Origin: Bifidobacterium felsineum
GTDB lineage: Bacteria > Actinomycetota > Actinomycetes > Actinomycetales > Bifidobacteriaceae
Direction: 5' to 3'
DNA: 64,000 bases
Assembly (NCBI RefSeq): GCF_002802915.1
Contig: NZ_PEBJ01000005.1
Location: 62,001 to 126,000 of the forward strand
In this document: one piece after another, positions 55,518 through 63,920 of the stretch
Layout: the number at the start of each line of letters is the position of its first letter
How positions within the stretch are numbered: the first letter of the stretch is position 1
Translations under genes and position numbers: made by a program
Notes under the pieces: model-generated
What the model saw: only the letters and a program-made list of their open reading frames with translations
Databases searched by the model: none
Told to the model about the DNA's origin: nothing

Positions 55518-56930
55518 ATGTTCGTCCTCAGCAACGCCTGGCGGGCTTTGATGCGCTCTAAGGGGCGCACGGCCCTGACCGCGCTCATCACACTGGTGGT
55601 CACCTTCGGCACTGTTGCCGGGCTGGCCGTCGTGCAGGAAAACACAACAGCGCACACCGATGATTACGACGTGCAGAAGGCCACGCTGGCGGTGCGTCCG
55701 AGCACCGCTTCCTGGAAGAAGGTCTCCCCCACCGATTCGGCGTCCACCAAGCATTACATGACGTGGACGGATTACACCGAGTACGCCACCATCATTCAGC
55801 AGGCAGGCGTGACACTGGACTTCACGGTCACTGAAACCGTGCCAGCGCGTGTTTCCGGGGACCTCAAGGCCGTAAGCGGAGATAAGCTCGGCTCGGCTTC
55901 CGACGACAAGACCGGCGGCCAGCTGATTTGGCGCGCATTCTGGACCAAAGATGCGGCATCCGCCAGCGATTTGGGCACGTTCAAGATCGTCAGCGGCAAG
56001 AACCTGAGCTATGACAACCAGTCCTCTGATCCAGACACGACGAGCGCACTGGTCTCCTCCGAGTTCGCCAAGGCCAACGGTCTAAAGGTCGGAGATAAGT
56101 TCAAAGTGGCCACTGCTTCCGATGCATCCACCACGTACGAGCTCACCGTGCGCGGCATCTACGAGTACACGGCTGACTCCACCGCCGACAACCCGGTGGT
56201 GACGGCCCGCAACCGCGAGAACGCGATCTTCACCAATTATCAGACTTTCGCCAAGGCCGGCCTCGATCCGCAAACCGGTGACTCTTCGGTCTCCGGTTGG
56301 AAGGTGCCGGACCTGAACGTGGTGTTCAACGCCACCGACGCCGCTTCCTACAAGAAGCTCGTCAACACGTTCAAGAAGTCCAAGCTGCCGGCGTCCGGCT
56401 ACACGGTATCCTCCCCTTCGCTTGAGTCCTACACCAAGTCGCTTGAGCCGCTCGACGCAGTGGCCGGCAATGTGAAGACCGGCACGATTGTGCTGCTCGC
56501 TGTAGGCGGCGTGCTGCTGCTCGCACTAGTGCTCGCCGGCGTGTGGGGACCGAAGCGCGATGACGAAATCGGCATGGCGTTGGTTTCCGGTGTTTCCCGA
56601 GGCCGCCTGGGCTGGCAGTTCATGCTGGAAGTGTTCTTCGTGACGTTGCCGTTCTATGTAATCGGCCTCGTGGCTGGCGTGTTTGGCACCAAGCCATTGG
56701 CGGCCGCCATCGTCTCCGGCCATGAAGTCACCGCCTCCTCCTCGCTGATCTGGCAGATGGTCTGGGGTGGCCTCGGCACCATTCTGGTGCTCGCCATCCT
56801 GGCTGCGCTGCGACTGGCGTTCTTCCGTGCCGATAAGCTGTTCGCCGCTGACGGCGACTGGGGCTCAGTAAGCGAAACCGAAACGATCGAATCCGAATCC
56901 AACCACGATGATGCGGAGGCACAGGCATGA
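55518..56930 (+). CDS. FtsX/MacB-type ABC permease
   Basis: 470 aa with the topology of FtsX/MacB permeases: one N-terminal helix (residues 15-40; GRTALTALITLVVTFGTVAG), a large extracytoplasmic domain (40-320), three C-terminal helices (about 325-345, 375-400, 410-435), and an acidic cytoplasmic tail. GMALVSGVSRGRLGWQFMLE is the conserved loop after helix 2. Such permeases act as mechanotransmitters or export peptides rather than importing solutes. ATG 55518 follows a GGAGAACGGGAGAGG region. It overlaps the next gene by 4 nt (ATGA), so the partner ATPase is made in step. Confidence 0.9.
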   Translation: MFVLSNAWRALMRSKGRTALTALITLVVTFGTVAGLAVVQENTTAHTDDYDVQKATLAVRPSTASWKKVSPTDSASTKHYMTWTDYTEYATIIQQAGVTLDFTVTETVPARVSGDLKAVSGDKLGSASDDKTGGQLIWRAFWTKDAASASDLGTFKIVSGKNLSYDNQSSDPDTTSALVSSEFAKANGLKVGDKFKVATASDASTTYELTVRGIYEYTADSTADNPVVTARNRENAIFTNYQTFAKAGLDPQTGDSSVSGWKVPDLNVVFNATDAASYKKLVNTFKKSKLPASGYTVSSPSLESYTKSLEPLDAVAGNVKTGTIVLLAVGGVLLLALVLAGVWGPKRDDEIGMALVSGVSRGRLGWQFMLEVFFVTLPFYVIGLVAGVFGTKPLAAAIVSGHEVTASSSLIWQMVWGGLGTILVLAILAALRLAFFRADKLFAADGDWGSVSETETIESESNHDDAEAQA

Positions 56931-58120
56931 GCGAGAAGAACATCAAGGATCAGGAAAACGCGGACGCGAAGGCTGCAGAATCCACCGCAGACGCCATCGA
57001 TAAGGCTCCGGCTGATTCAATCCAGTTCAGCGTCATGTTTGATGACGATGCCGATGCGGACGAGGCAGATGCCGAGGCCGCAGCCGGCGCGGCAGACAAT
57101 ATCTACAGCAGTCTGGCAGCTGCCGAGACCTCCGTTGCAACCGATGATGCCAGCGATGCGGAATCATCAGCAATCACAGACTCGGATGCATCGGAATCCG
57201 ATGAAACCGAAGCACAGCCGAGCGAAGCTGAAGCCGATGCACTTGCCTCTGCCGACACTTCCGCCGAAGTCACCGCTCGCAATGCCGAGCGCGTGAATGA
57301 GACCTTGAGCTTGGCGAAGGCCAAGCCTCAGGATGATCTGTCCGCTCACGAGGATAAGTCTCACAAGACCGAGCCGTCCATGACGTTGGCATCGCGTATC
57401 GATCGCGTGCTGGTCGGTGGCGGTGCGGATGACGTGTTGTTCAAGACCTACCCGACGTTTGCACTGAACAAGGTCACTTTGGCGGGCACCAAGGGCAGAG
57501 TGAACGTGCTCGACAACGTGGAGTTCGCATGCTATGCCGGCCATTCATATGCATTGCTCTTGAGCGATGACGCCGATTCCGGGCTGACCGCGGATGTCAA
57601 GCGTCGTGCGCTGATGGGCGTGATGACCGGTCTCGTGCAGCCGACTTCCGGCTCCGTGATGAACAAGAGCGCGAATATCGCCGAGCTTGAGCCGGTGGAG
57701 CTGCGCGGACATCGTCTGGGCATCGTGCCGCAGCAGCACGCCCTGCAGCCATATTTGGACGCCGAGCACAACGTGCTGTACGCCATGGAGGCCTCGAACC
57801 GCAACTTCCTGAAGCCGAAGCCGGTAATCGCACGCGAGCTGCTGGCCAAGGTCGGGTTCTCGGAGGCCACCACCGGCGTGGCCGTGGGCAAGCTGCCGGA
57901 AGTGCAGCAGCGATTGGTGGCCATCGCCCGCGCCATCAGCACCGAGGCCGAAGTGCTGATTCTGGATGAACCGACGCGCGGGTTGAATGACGATGACACC
58001 GTCACCGTGTTCGCCGCGCTGGCCAAGTTGGCGCACAGCGGCGACCCGAAGCACTGCGTTATCGTGCTGACCGCTTCGCGTGAAATCGCCGACGCGGCAG
58101 ACACGTTGTTTGAGGTGTGA
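56927..58120 (+). CDS. Degenerate ABC ATPase with long acidic N-terminal extension
   Basis: 397 aa. Residues 1-150 are acidic, Ala/Asp/Glu/Ser-rich and probably disordered. Residues 165-397 align with an ABC ATPase of the LolD/MacB class (NVLDNVEFACYAGHSYALLL, PQQHALQPYLDAEHNVLYAM). The P-loop position (about 210-222) reads LLSDDADSGLTAD, without GxxGxGK[ST]. The signature is GKLPEVQQRLVAI rather than LSGGQ. The switch position is LTAS rather than a histidine. Walker B (VLILDEPTRGL, 342-352) and the Q-loop are intact. ATP hydrolysis by this subunit is doubtful. It overlaps the FtsX-type permease gene by 4 nt and is presumably its partner. Confidence 0.85.
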   Translation: MSEKNIKDQENADAKAAESTADAIDKAPADSIQFSVMFDDDADADEADAEAAAGAADNIYSSLAAAETSVATDDASDAESSAITDSDASESDETEAQPSEAEADALASADTSAEVTARNAERVNETLSLAKAKPQDDLSAHEDKSHKTEPSMTLASRIDRVLVGGGADDVLFKTYPTFALNKVTLAGTKGRVNVLDNVEFACYAGHSYALLLSDDADSGLTADVKRRALMGVMTGLVQPTSGSVMNKSANIAELEPVELRGHRLGIVPQQHALQPYLDAEHNVLYAMEASNRNFLKPKPVIARELLAKVGFSEATTGVAVGKLPEVQQRLVAIARAISTEAEVLILDEPTRGLNDDDTVTVFAALAKLAHSGDPKHCVIVLTASREIADAADTLFEV

Positions 58121-58134
58121 CCCACGAGCATTAG

Positions 58135-58178
58135 ATAGCGGCTGGGAAACGACAAAATCGTCGTTTCCCAGCCGCTAT
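58135..58178 (+). terminator. Terminator-like hairpin after the ABC ATPase
   Basis: ATAGCGGCTGGGAAACGAC / GTCGTTTCCCAGCCGCTAT is a perfect 19-bp stem with an AAAATC loop, 15 bp after the stop. It is followed by CTGCTTTATAAG rather than T's because the 42-bp repeat array begins within its last bases (58175). Confidence 0.75.
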
Positions 58179-58412
58179 CTGCTTTATAAGGGGTACATTA
58201 GCCACATTGCATATGTCTATCTGCTTTATAAGGGGTACATTAGCCACATTGCATATGTCTATCTGCTTTACAAGGGGTATCAAACAATAAGCACACGAAG
58301 TATGCATGGCGACATATCAACATGAATAGATGTAATGTCACGGTCTGAATACCCCTCGCAAAGCAGATAGATATATGCAGATGGCTTCAAGTACCCCTTG
58401 CAAAGCAGATAA
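58175..58412. repeat. Inverted array of 22-nt cores at 42-bp period (copy 2)
   Basis: Forward cores (CTATCTGCTTTATAAGGGG + TAC) start at 58175, 58217 and 58259. The first two 42-nt units are identical, including the 20-nt linker. Inverted cores occupy 58349-58370 and 58391-58412, again 42 bp apart. The two innermost cores (58259 and 58349) share TAT in place of TAC, and the linkers of the two arms also resemble each other near TGCATAT. The family is the same as at 23740-23946. It separates the ABC pair from the HD-domain gene. 58413-58502 shows nothing further. Confidence 0.9.
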
Positions 58413-58502
58413 GTACCTCTGGCTGTATTAGCAAGCAGCGCCGAAGTCCGGGCCGCGATATTCTTAGTGTGAATGCGACTACGATGACTGGAGCTGCGCA
58501 TT

Positions 58503-59213
58503 ATGAGCGGATATATTCCTACGCTGGAGCAGATTGACGAGCTGCATAAGAAAATCGCCCCCTCTCAGGAGGCATATGATCTCGTGCACACGCATTGTGT
58601 AATCGTGGCAACCATCGGCTGCCAGATCGTACGCCGGCAAAATGCGCTGTTCACCCGTCGCTGCACGCTGCCCGACGGCGGCGAATCCTTGGTTTCCTCC
58701 CCCGATGGCGTGACCGGCGGCCAAGTCCCGCCGCGTCTGCTCGACGAGCATTTGGTGCTTATCGGCGGGCTACTGCACGACATCGGCACCTATAAGGTGT
58801 TCAAGCATGACGGCACCGACGGCGAGCCGCTGAAGTTCAGCGGCAAGAAGTACATTCTGCATGGGCTCAAAGGTTATGAATACCTGCTGAGCGAGGGCGT
58901 GGATGAGTCAATCGCTCAGTTCGCGCGCAACCATACCGGCGTTGGTTTAAACCGCGAGGCCGTGATCGCGCAAGGCCTGCCGCTGCCGCCGGATGATTAT
59001 GTTCCGGTGAATCTGGAGCAAGAAGTGGTGATGTACGCCGACAAGTTCCACAGCAAGTCCACGCCGCCGAAGTTCCTGCAAGTCGATGCCTACAGCGCCA
59101 AAGCCGCCCGCTATGGCGAGGAGAACAAGCGTCGTTGGCTGGAGTTGGTGGCCAAGTATGGCGTGCCGGACATCCCGGCGCTGGCCGAGAAATATCACAT
59201 GCGTATGATCTGA
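58503..59213 (+). CDS. HD-domain phosphohydrolase
   Basis: 236-aa cytoplasmic protein with the HD metal site spread over VHTHCVIVATIGCQI (first His), LIGGLLHDIGTYKVF (His-Asp pair) and a following helix with ILHGLKGYEYLLSEGV and ARNHTGVGLNREAV (later His). The last Asp is in VVMYADKFHSKSTPP. Bacterial HD proteins of this size hydrolyse nucleotides or related phosphoesters; the substrate is not deducible. A loop of about 20 residues (RRCTLPDGGESLVSSPDGVT) is inserted before the HD helix. ATG 58503 has a weak ribosome site. It converges on the amidotransferase gene 9 bp away. Confidence 0.88.
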   Translation: MSGYIPTLEQIDELHKKIAPSQEAYDLVHTHCVIVATIGCQIVRRQNALFTRRCTLPDGGESLVSSPDGVTGGQVPPRLLDEHLVLIGGLLHDIGTYKVFKHDGTDGEPLKFSGKKYILHGLKGYEYLLSEGVDESIAQFARNHTGVGLNREAVIAQGLPLPPDDYVPVNLEQEVVMYADKFHSKSTPPKFLQVDAYSAKAARYGEENKRRWLELVAKYGVPDIPALAEKYHMRMI

Positions 59214-59222
59214 AGTTCCACG

Positions 59223-60083
59223 TCAGATGGAGCGCAGGCGGAAGGTGCCGTTGCGGTTGGAGGCCACAATCATCTGATCATTTTCAAGCTCGTTCCAACC
59301 ATCCTGGTCATAACCGGAAGAAGACACGACTACACCGGCCTGCTTGCCCTCGGCATCGGTGAGTGCACGGTAGCGCATCACACGGTAGTCGGCGGCCTGC
59401 TGGCCACGGCCGTATTCATCGTAGATCTCCACGATGCGCGGGCTGGTCTTCTCACGGCCGGCGGCGCACAGTGCCACCATCTGGTCTTCGGACTGGATGA
59501 TGCAGTTGTAGCTGGACTTCGGGTAGGCCTGGCGTAGCTCGCGCACCGCCTGGGCAACGGCTTCATCAAGCGGGAAGCCGAAGCCGATGTATTCCAGGAT
59601 CACTGCAAAGAAAATGGCGGAATCGGAGCGGCCACCGGTGGAAAGCAGTACGCTGTGGTCCACCGGATAGGAGCGGTTGGTCACGATGTTGCGGCCGTTG
59701 GCGTCGGAGATATCGCCATTGTGCACAAAGCTCAAACCGTTGGCATAGAACGGATGCTGATTCTCCATGATGAGTGGCAGATTGGAGCTGGCCAGACGCA
59801 GGTGCCAGATGGCACCGCGAGCCGGCTCGTTGGCCAGGGCTTCAAAAGTGGAGTCGAAACGGGCGGCAACGGTGGACTTGTAGATCTTCACGCCGGTTTC
59901 CGGAGAGGGAGCACCACCGTCGCGCACATATGGAGTCTCAGCAGGGGTGGCGAGCTGGGCCACGCCCCAACCATCATTGTGGATTTCCGAGAGTTCGCGG
60001 AAGTCCTCGACGTTCTTGACGCCAAGAATGTCATTAAGACTCAGGTCTGCACCTGCCGTCGCGTATCCCAGTAATCTGCACAT
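59223..60083 (-). CDS. Class II glutamine amidotransferase-like protein
   Basis: 286 aa. The protein begins Met-Cys-Arg-Leu-Leu-Gly-Tyr, so after Met removal Cys1 is the N-terminal nucleophile. SEIHNDGWGVAQL, WHLRLASSNLPLIMENQHPF and LSFVHNGDISDA are the conserved Gln-binding and oxyanion blocks of GATase type 4 (YafJ/EgtC-like). SSSGYDQDGWNELEN near the C-terminus completes the fold. No synthase domain is attached, so the acceptor or role is unknown. EgtC hydrolyses gamma-glutamyl compounds, but no ergothioneine genes are present. ATG 60083 is fixed by the catalytic Cys at position 2. Confidence 0.92.
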   Translation of the reverse strand: MCRLLGYATAGADLSLNDILGVKNVEDFRELSEIHNDGWGVAQLATPAETPYVRDGGAPSPETGVKIYKSTVAARFDSTFEALANEPARGAIWHLRLASSNLPLIMENQHPFYANGLSFVHNGDISDANGRNIVTNRSYPVDHSVLLSTGGRSDSAIFFAVILEYIGFGFPLDEAVAQAVRELRQAYPKSSYNCIIQSEDQMVALCAAGREKTSPRIVEIYDEYGRGQQAADYRVMRYRALTDAEGKQAGVVVSSSGYDQDGWNELENDQMIVASNRNGTFRLRSI

Positions 60084-60151
60084 AGTATGACAATCTACCG
60101 GCGCGATTCGGCGACGTGCGGTCCGGGTTATAGGGATTGCTTATAGAGCGT

Positions 60152-62743
60152 TTATTTGCGACTCTTTTGGGCAAGATGAGCCACGGTGTTGGCATCGGCA
60201 TGCGTGAAATCGGACTTGGTTCTGGACTTCGGAACCGGGCGTTTTTCCGGGGAATCCATGGAGGATTCCACTGCCTTCACCAATTCGCCGAGGCCGGCAG
60301 TGGTGTCCAATGGGTCCGGAATGGCTGCAGGGTCGGCTTTCTGGCGCGACGGCATCGGCACCGGGCGATTGGATGCGTCCATGCGCTTCAGGCGTGGAGG
60401 CCGGCGCGTGGAGACGAACAGCGGCTGCACTTCGACCAACGGATTATATGGTGCCAAGCCGAACCACTTCACCGGCGAACCTGCCATATGGCGGATCGCA
60501 TACTTGGTTTGCAGCGAGAACGCACCGCGAGCGGAAACCTTGGATTCCGGCATTAGCGCCTTGTGGATCAGTACATAGCGAATCGTGCCGATGTCAGGGT
60601 CAGCATCGACTTTCGGGTAGATCGACTTCTGCTTGGGCAGCTCGCCGGTTTTCGACAAGTCATGCATGATTTGGTGAATGTACGCCGGGATGGACTGGGA
60701 GACCTTGAATCCCAAACGGAAACGCACACGGAACAGGAAGTTGGTGCCGAAGTTCTCCACCGAGTATTCGCGGGTGAACGGTTCATCGGTGGTCTCCACG
60801 CTTACCGCCCACCAGGCGCGGGCGCGCTTGGGATGGTCGGCGAAGATGGAGAAGAAGATATCGGTATCGAGCCGCTTGGTTTCCGAATCGGAAGTCAGAT
60901 AGACGATGTTATCCGCGAAATACGGGATGCGGAAGTCACCGTGGAGCTTGTCGAGCGCAGGCAGGAAGTCGTTCGGGCGCATATGCCGGCGTTGCGCACG
61001 CTCAAGCTTGGTGCCTTCGTTCCATGTGTACATAACAAAGAGGATGCCAAGCGTGAGTAGCATCGTGAACCAGCCGCCGTGCAGGAATTTGGCCATCGAC
61101 GCGATGAAGAACATAATCTGAATGGCCAGGAATACCACTGTGAACACCACGGCGCCCAATCGATGCCCGTCATGCCAGATGTAGACGGCGAGCAGCACGG
61201 TGGTGGTGATCATCGTGATGGTGAGCGCCAGGCCGTAAGCGGCGGAGATGTGTTCGGAATCCTTGAAGATGGCGAGCACAATCAGCGTGGAGGCGCACAG
61301 CACGGCATTAACCACGGGAATGTACAGCTGGCCGCGCGTACGGGCCGGGTAGCGCACCTGCAGATGAGGCATCCAGTTCAGACGCGTGGCTTCGGAGACC
61401 ATCGTGAACGCGCCGGTGATCAGGGCTTGGGATGCGATTACACCGGCGGTGACGGAAAGTACTACGGCGATGTAGCGCACGTTCGGCGTCATCATCTGGA
61501 AGAAAGGGTTGAGCGTTTTCAGTGTGGTGTATTCGGGGTTGCGGCTGTTGGATAGCATCCATGCGCCTTGACCGAAATAGTTGCACACGAGCGCCACTTT
61601 GATGAACGGCCAGGTGAAGTAGATGTTGCCGCGGCCCACATGGCCCATATCGGAGTAGAGGGCTTCGGCGCCGGTGGTGGAAAGGAACACGGTGCCCATC
61701 AGCGCGATGCCGGCTTCGTTATGCGGACTGAAGAGGAATTTGATGCCATAGACCGGATTCAGCGCCTCGAATACGGACCAGTCGGCGGAGAGGTTGAACA
61801 GGCCCACAATGGCGAGGAAGCTGAACCAGACCAGCACAATCGAGCCGAATACACGGCCGATGGACTCGGTGCCGCGCGACTGCACGGAAAACAGCACCAC
61901 GATGATGACCACGGTAATCATCAGGGTCAGGCTGGGATTGTCGTCGAACAGCTGCTCGAGCGGCGGCAGGGTTTGCAGACCTTCCACTGCGGAGCTGATG
62001 GAGACGGCCGGGGTGAGCACCGAATCGGCGAGGAACGCCGCGCCACCGAGCATGGCCGGGATGGCGAGCCATGCGCCATAGCGGCGAATCAAGGAATACA
62101 GCGCGAAGATGCCGCCCTCGCCATTGTTATCGATGCGCATGGCGATGAGCACATATTTGACGGTCGTGATCAGGGTGATGGACCAGAACACCAGCGAGAG
62201 CATGCCGAGCACAGCGTCCCGCTCCACATTGCCGAGTCCGCCTTGCCCGGACAGGAAGGTCTGCGCGGTGTAGAGCGGCGAGGTACCGATGTCGCCATAG
62301 ACCACGCCGAGGGCCACAATGGCCATACTCCACGTGATTTTGTTCGGCCCGGATTGCAGGCGCGCCCACCAGCGGCCTATACGGCCTTTTGCCGCGGTGG
62401 AAGCCAGTTTCTCGGCTTCCTTGTTTTCGGCTTCGCGCTGCTTGGCGAGCGCTTCACGCTCTTCTTTGGTCAGCGTGCGGCGGGAAACCTTAGGAGCGTT
62501 CGTGTATGTATCTGCCCTAAGAAGCGCGGCTTCTTCTTTCTTCAGGGCTATGGCTGTTTGTTCCGCTTGGATTGCAGCCGCCCGTTTGGCGCTGCCTTGT
62601 TTGGTTTGTTTCGACTGCTTCGACTGTTTCGATTGCTTGGATTGTTTGGCCGGCTTTTCAGCACCGGCCTGAGTTTTGACTGTTTCTTCAGCGTGATTAT
62701 TCTGTTTTCGGGCGCGCGAAGATTGCCTGTCTGACTCAACCAT
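60152..62743 (-). CDS. kup: Kup-type potassium uptake permease with long basic N-terminal extension
   Basis: 863 aa from ATG 62743 (MVESDRQSSRARKQNNHAEE) behind GGAGGAC; Kup proteins are usually about 620-680 aa. Residues 120-560 are the transporter with about twelve helices: ALGVVYGDIGTSPLYTAQTF, the canonical first helix, then GEGGIFALYSLIRRYG, DSVLTPAVSISSAVEGLQ and SLTGAEALYSD-like LSTTGAEALYSDMGHVGRG. The cytoplasmic C domain is extended by about 80 residues rich in Pro/Arg. The first 120 residues are Lys/Gln/Ser-rich, including a KQS tandem repeat (about residues 30-48) and a predicted helix (KKEEAALLRADTYTNAP). K+/H+ symport is expected. It is monocistronic. Confidence 0.95.
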   Translation of the reverse strand: MVESDRQSSRARKQNNHAEETVKTQAGAEKPAKQSKQSKQSKQSKQTKQGSAKRAAAIQAEQTAIALKKEEAALLRADTYTNAPKVSRRTLTKEEREALAKQREAENKEAEKLASTAAKGRIGRWWARLQSGPNKITWSMAIVALGVVYGDIGTSPLYTAQTFLSGQGGLGNVERDAVLGMLSLVFWSITLITTVKYVLIAMRIDNNGEGGIFALYSLIRRYGAWLAIPAMLGGAAFLADSVLTPAVSISSAVEGLQTLPPLEQLFDDNPSLTLMITVVIIVVLFSVQSRGTESIGRVFGSIVLVWFSFLAIVGLFNLSADWSVFEALNPVYGIKFLFSPHNEAGIALMGTVFLSTTGAEALYSDMGHVGRGNIYFTWPFIKVALVCNYFGQGAWMLSNSRNPEYTTLKTLNPFFQMMTPNVRYIAVVLSVTAGVIASQALITGAFTMVSEATRLNWMPHLQVRYPARTRGQLYIPVVNAVLCASTLIVLAIFKDSEHISAAYGLALTITMITTTVLLAVYIWHDGHRLGAVVFTVVFLAIQIMFFIASMAKFLHGGWFTMLLTLGILFVMYTWNEGTKLERAQRRHMRPNDFLPALDKLHGDFRIPYFADNIVYLTSDSETKRLDTDIFFSIFADHPKRARAWWAVSVETTDEPFTREYSVENFGTNFLFRVRFRLGFKVSQSIPAYIHQIMHDLSKTGELPKQKSIYPKVDADPDIGTIRYVLIHKALMPESKVSARGAFSLQTKYAIRHMAGSPVKWFGLAPYNPLVEVQPLFVSTRRPPRLKRMDASNRPVPMPSRQKADPAAIPDPLDTTAGLGELVKAVESSMDSPEKRPVPKSRTKSDFTHADANTVAHLAQKSRK

Positions 62744-62900
62744 ACGTTCAGTCCTCCATGCGGGTTCCAACCACATCCCGCGAATTCAGATTCATCCCGT
62801 TCTCTAACGAATGACATCGTAGCCCCGTAACGGAACCTTCACAACTCGCAAAAACAGGGCACACTGTCTAATTTCTACCGCATGAATCCAGCGGCGCGAA

Positions 62901-63857
62901 TCAGATGCCGTACACCTCACGGGTGGTGGCACGGGTACCGCGCGCCACCACGGCAATCGGCACGTCCAACGTGTCGGCCATGGCCCGCAGCGTATAGGGA
63001 ATCATGTAGGGCGCATTGGTCCGCCCGCGATACGGCATCGGTGTCAGGTATGGCGCATCGGTCTCCACCATCGCGTGGTCGAGCCCCACAATGCGCAATG
63101 ATTCGCGGATGCCATCGTTGCCCTTGTAGCTCACCGTACCGGAAAAGCTTAGATACCAGCCTTGTTCGCGTGCAATCTGGGCCATTTCGGCGTCGCCGGA
63201 ATACGAATGGAACACGGTTCGCTCCGGGGAACCGTCTGCCAGCAGGGTTTCAATGACCTCGCGATGTGAGTCGCGGTCGTGAATCTGCATCGGCAGGTTC
63301 AGTTCCTTGGCGAGCGCGATATGTGCGCGGAACGCTTCACGTTGCAGTTCCTTGGCGCCCTCACCCGTGCGGAACAGGTCCATGCCGGTTTCGCCAATCG
63401 CAACCACCTGCTCGGGGTATTGTGTGGCCAAACGATGCACTTCGGCGAGCGCGTCCTCGAAACTCGTGTCGTGGTAGGGCTTGTATTTCAGCGGCAATCC
63501 ATCCGGGCCAGGCACTCCGCGATGCCCGTGCAGCACGGCCTCGTTAGGGTGTATTGCGAGCGCCGCGTGCACATTACCTGGATGATCGAGGGCCATCTGC
63601 ACAGCGGTCATCAGGTGCGGCAGCTCGCAACCGCAGTCGATAATACCCCCAACGCCGACAGCTTGCGCTTGTGCGAGCAGCTGGTCCACATCGTAGACAG
63701 GTACGGGGGCCTGGCCTTTGGTTTGCGCCTCATGGTCCATGGCGCGCGCGAATGGCACAACGGATGCCACATGCGTGTGGTCATCAATGACTTGAATGTC
63801 TTCGGGCAGCGGCTCGGGTGCGGGTGCCCAGCTACGATCGCGATGATGCTTGCTCAT
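62901..63857 (-). CDS. TatD-family metal-dependent hydrolase / nuclease
   Basis: 318 aa, somewhat longer than the usual 260. TIM-barrel metal-dependent hydrolase: metal ligands in VIDDHTHVASVV, VAIGETGMDLFR (Glu), LPMQIHDRDSHREVIE (His) and TVFHSYSGDAEMAQIA (His), with the final Asp in MVETDAPYLTPMPYRGR. TatD proteins are 3'-5' exonucleases or D-aminoacyl-type hydrolases. The N-terminal 25 residues are an extra tail. It is encoded 63 bp after the partial gene at the right edge, probably in the same operon. ATG 63857 is the first start in the frame. Confidence 0.94.
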   Translation of the reverse strand: MSKHHRDRSWAPAPEPLPEDIQVIDDHTHVASVVPFARAMDHEAQTKGQAPVPVYDVDQLLAQAQAVGVGGIIDCGCELPHLMTAVQMALDHPGNVHAALAIHPNEAVLHGHRGVPGPDGLPLKYKPYHDTSFEDALAEVHRLATQYPEQVVAIGETGMDLFRTGEGAKELQREAFRAHIALAKELNLPMQIHDRDSHREVIETLLADGSPERTVFHSYSGDAEMAQIAREQGWYLSFSGTVSYKGNDGIRESLRIVGLDHAMVETDAPYLTPMPYRGRTNAPYMIPYTLRAMADTLDVPIAVVARGTRATTREVYGI

Positions 63858-63920
63858 GGCTTCCTAGTGTATTCGGAAATCGCATATGCAGGTTTGCGCT
63901 TTATCGGAAGCACTTGCCGA

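Noticed and set aside
58175-58412. CRISPR array
   Set aside because: Repeats are 42-nt units with identical or similar linkers, not unique spacers, and they are mirrored in inverted orientation; no cas genes are present.
61568-62734. 388-codon plus-strand frame
   Set aside because: Antisense shadow of kup; its composition (runs of Gly/His/Arg, later Phe/Leu/Arg) mirrors the opposite strand.
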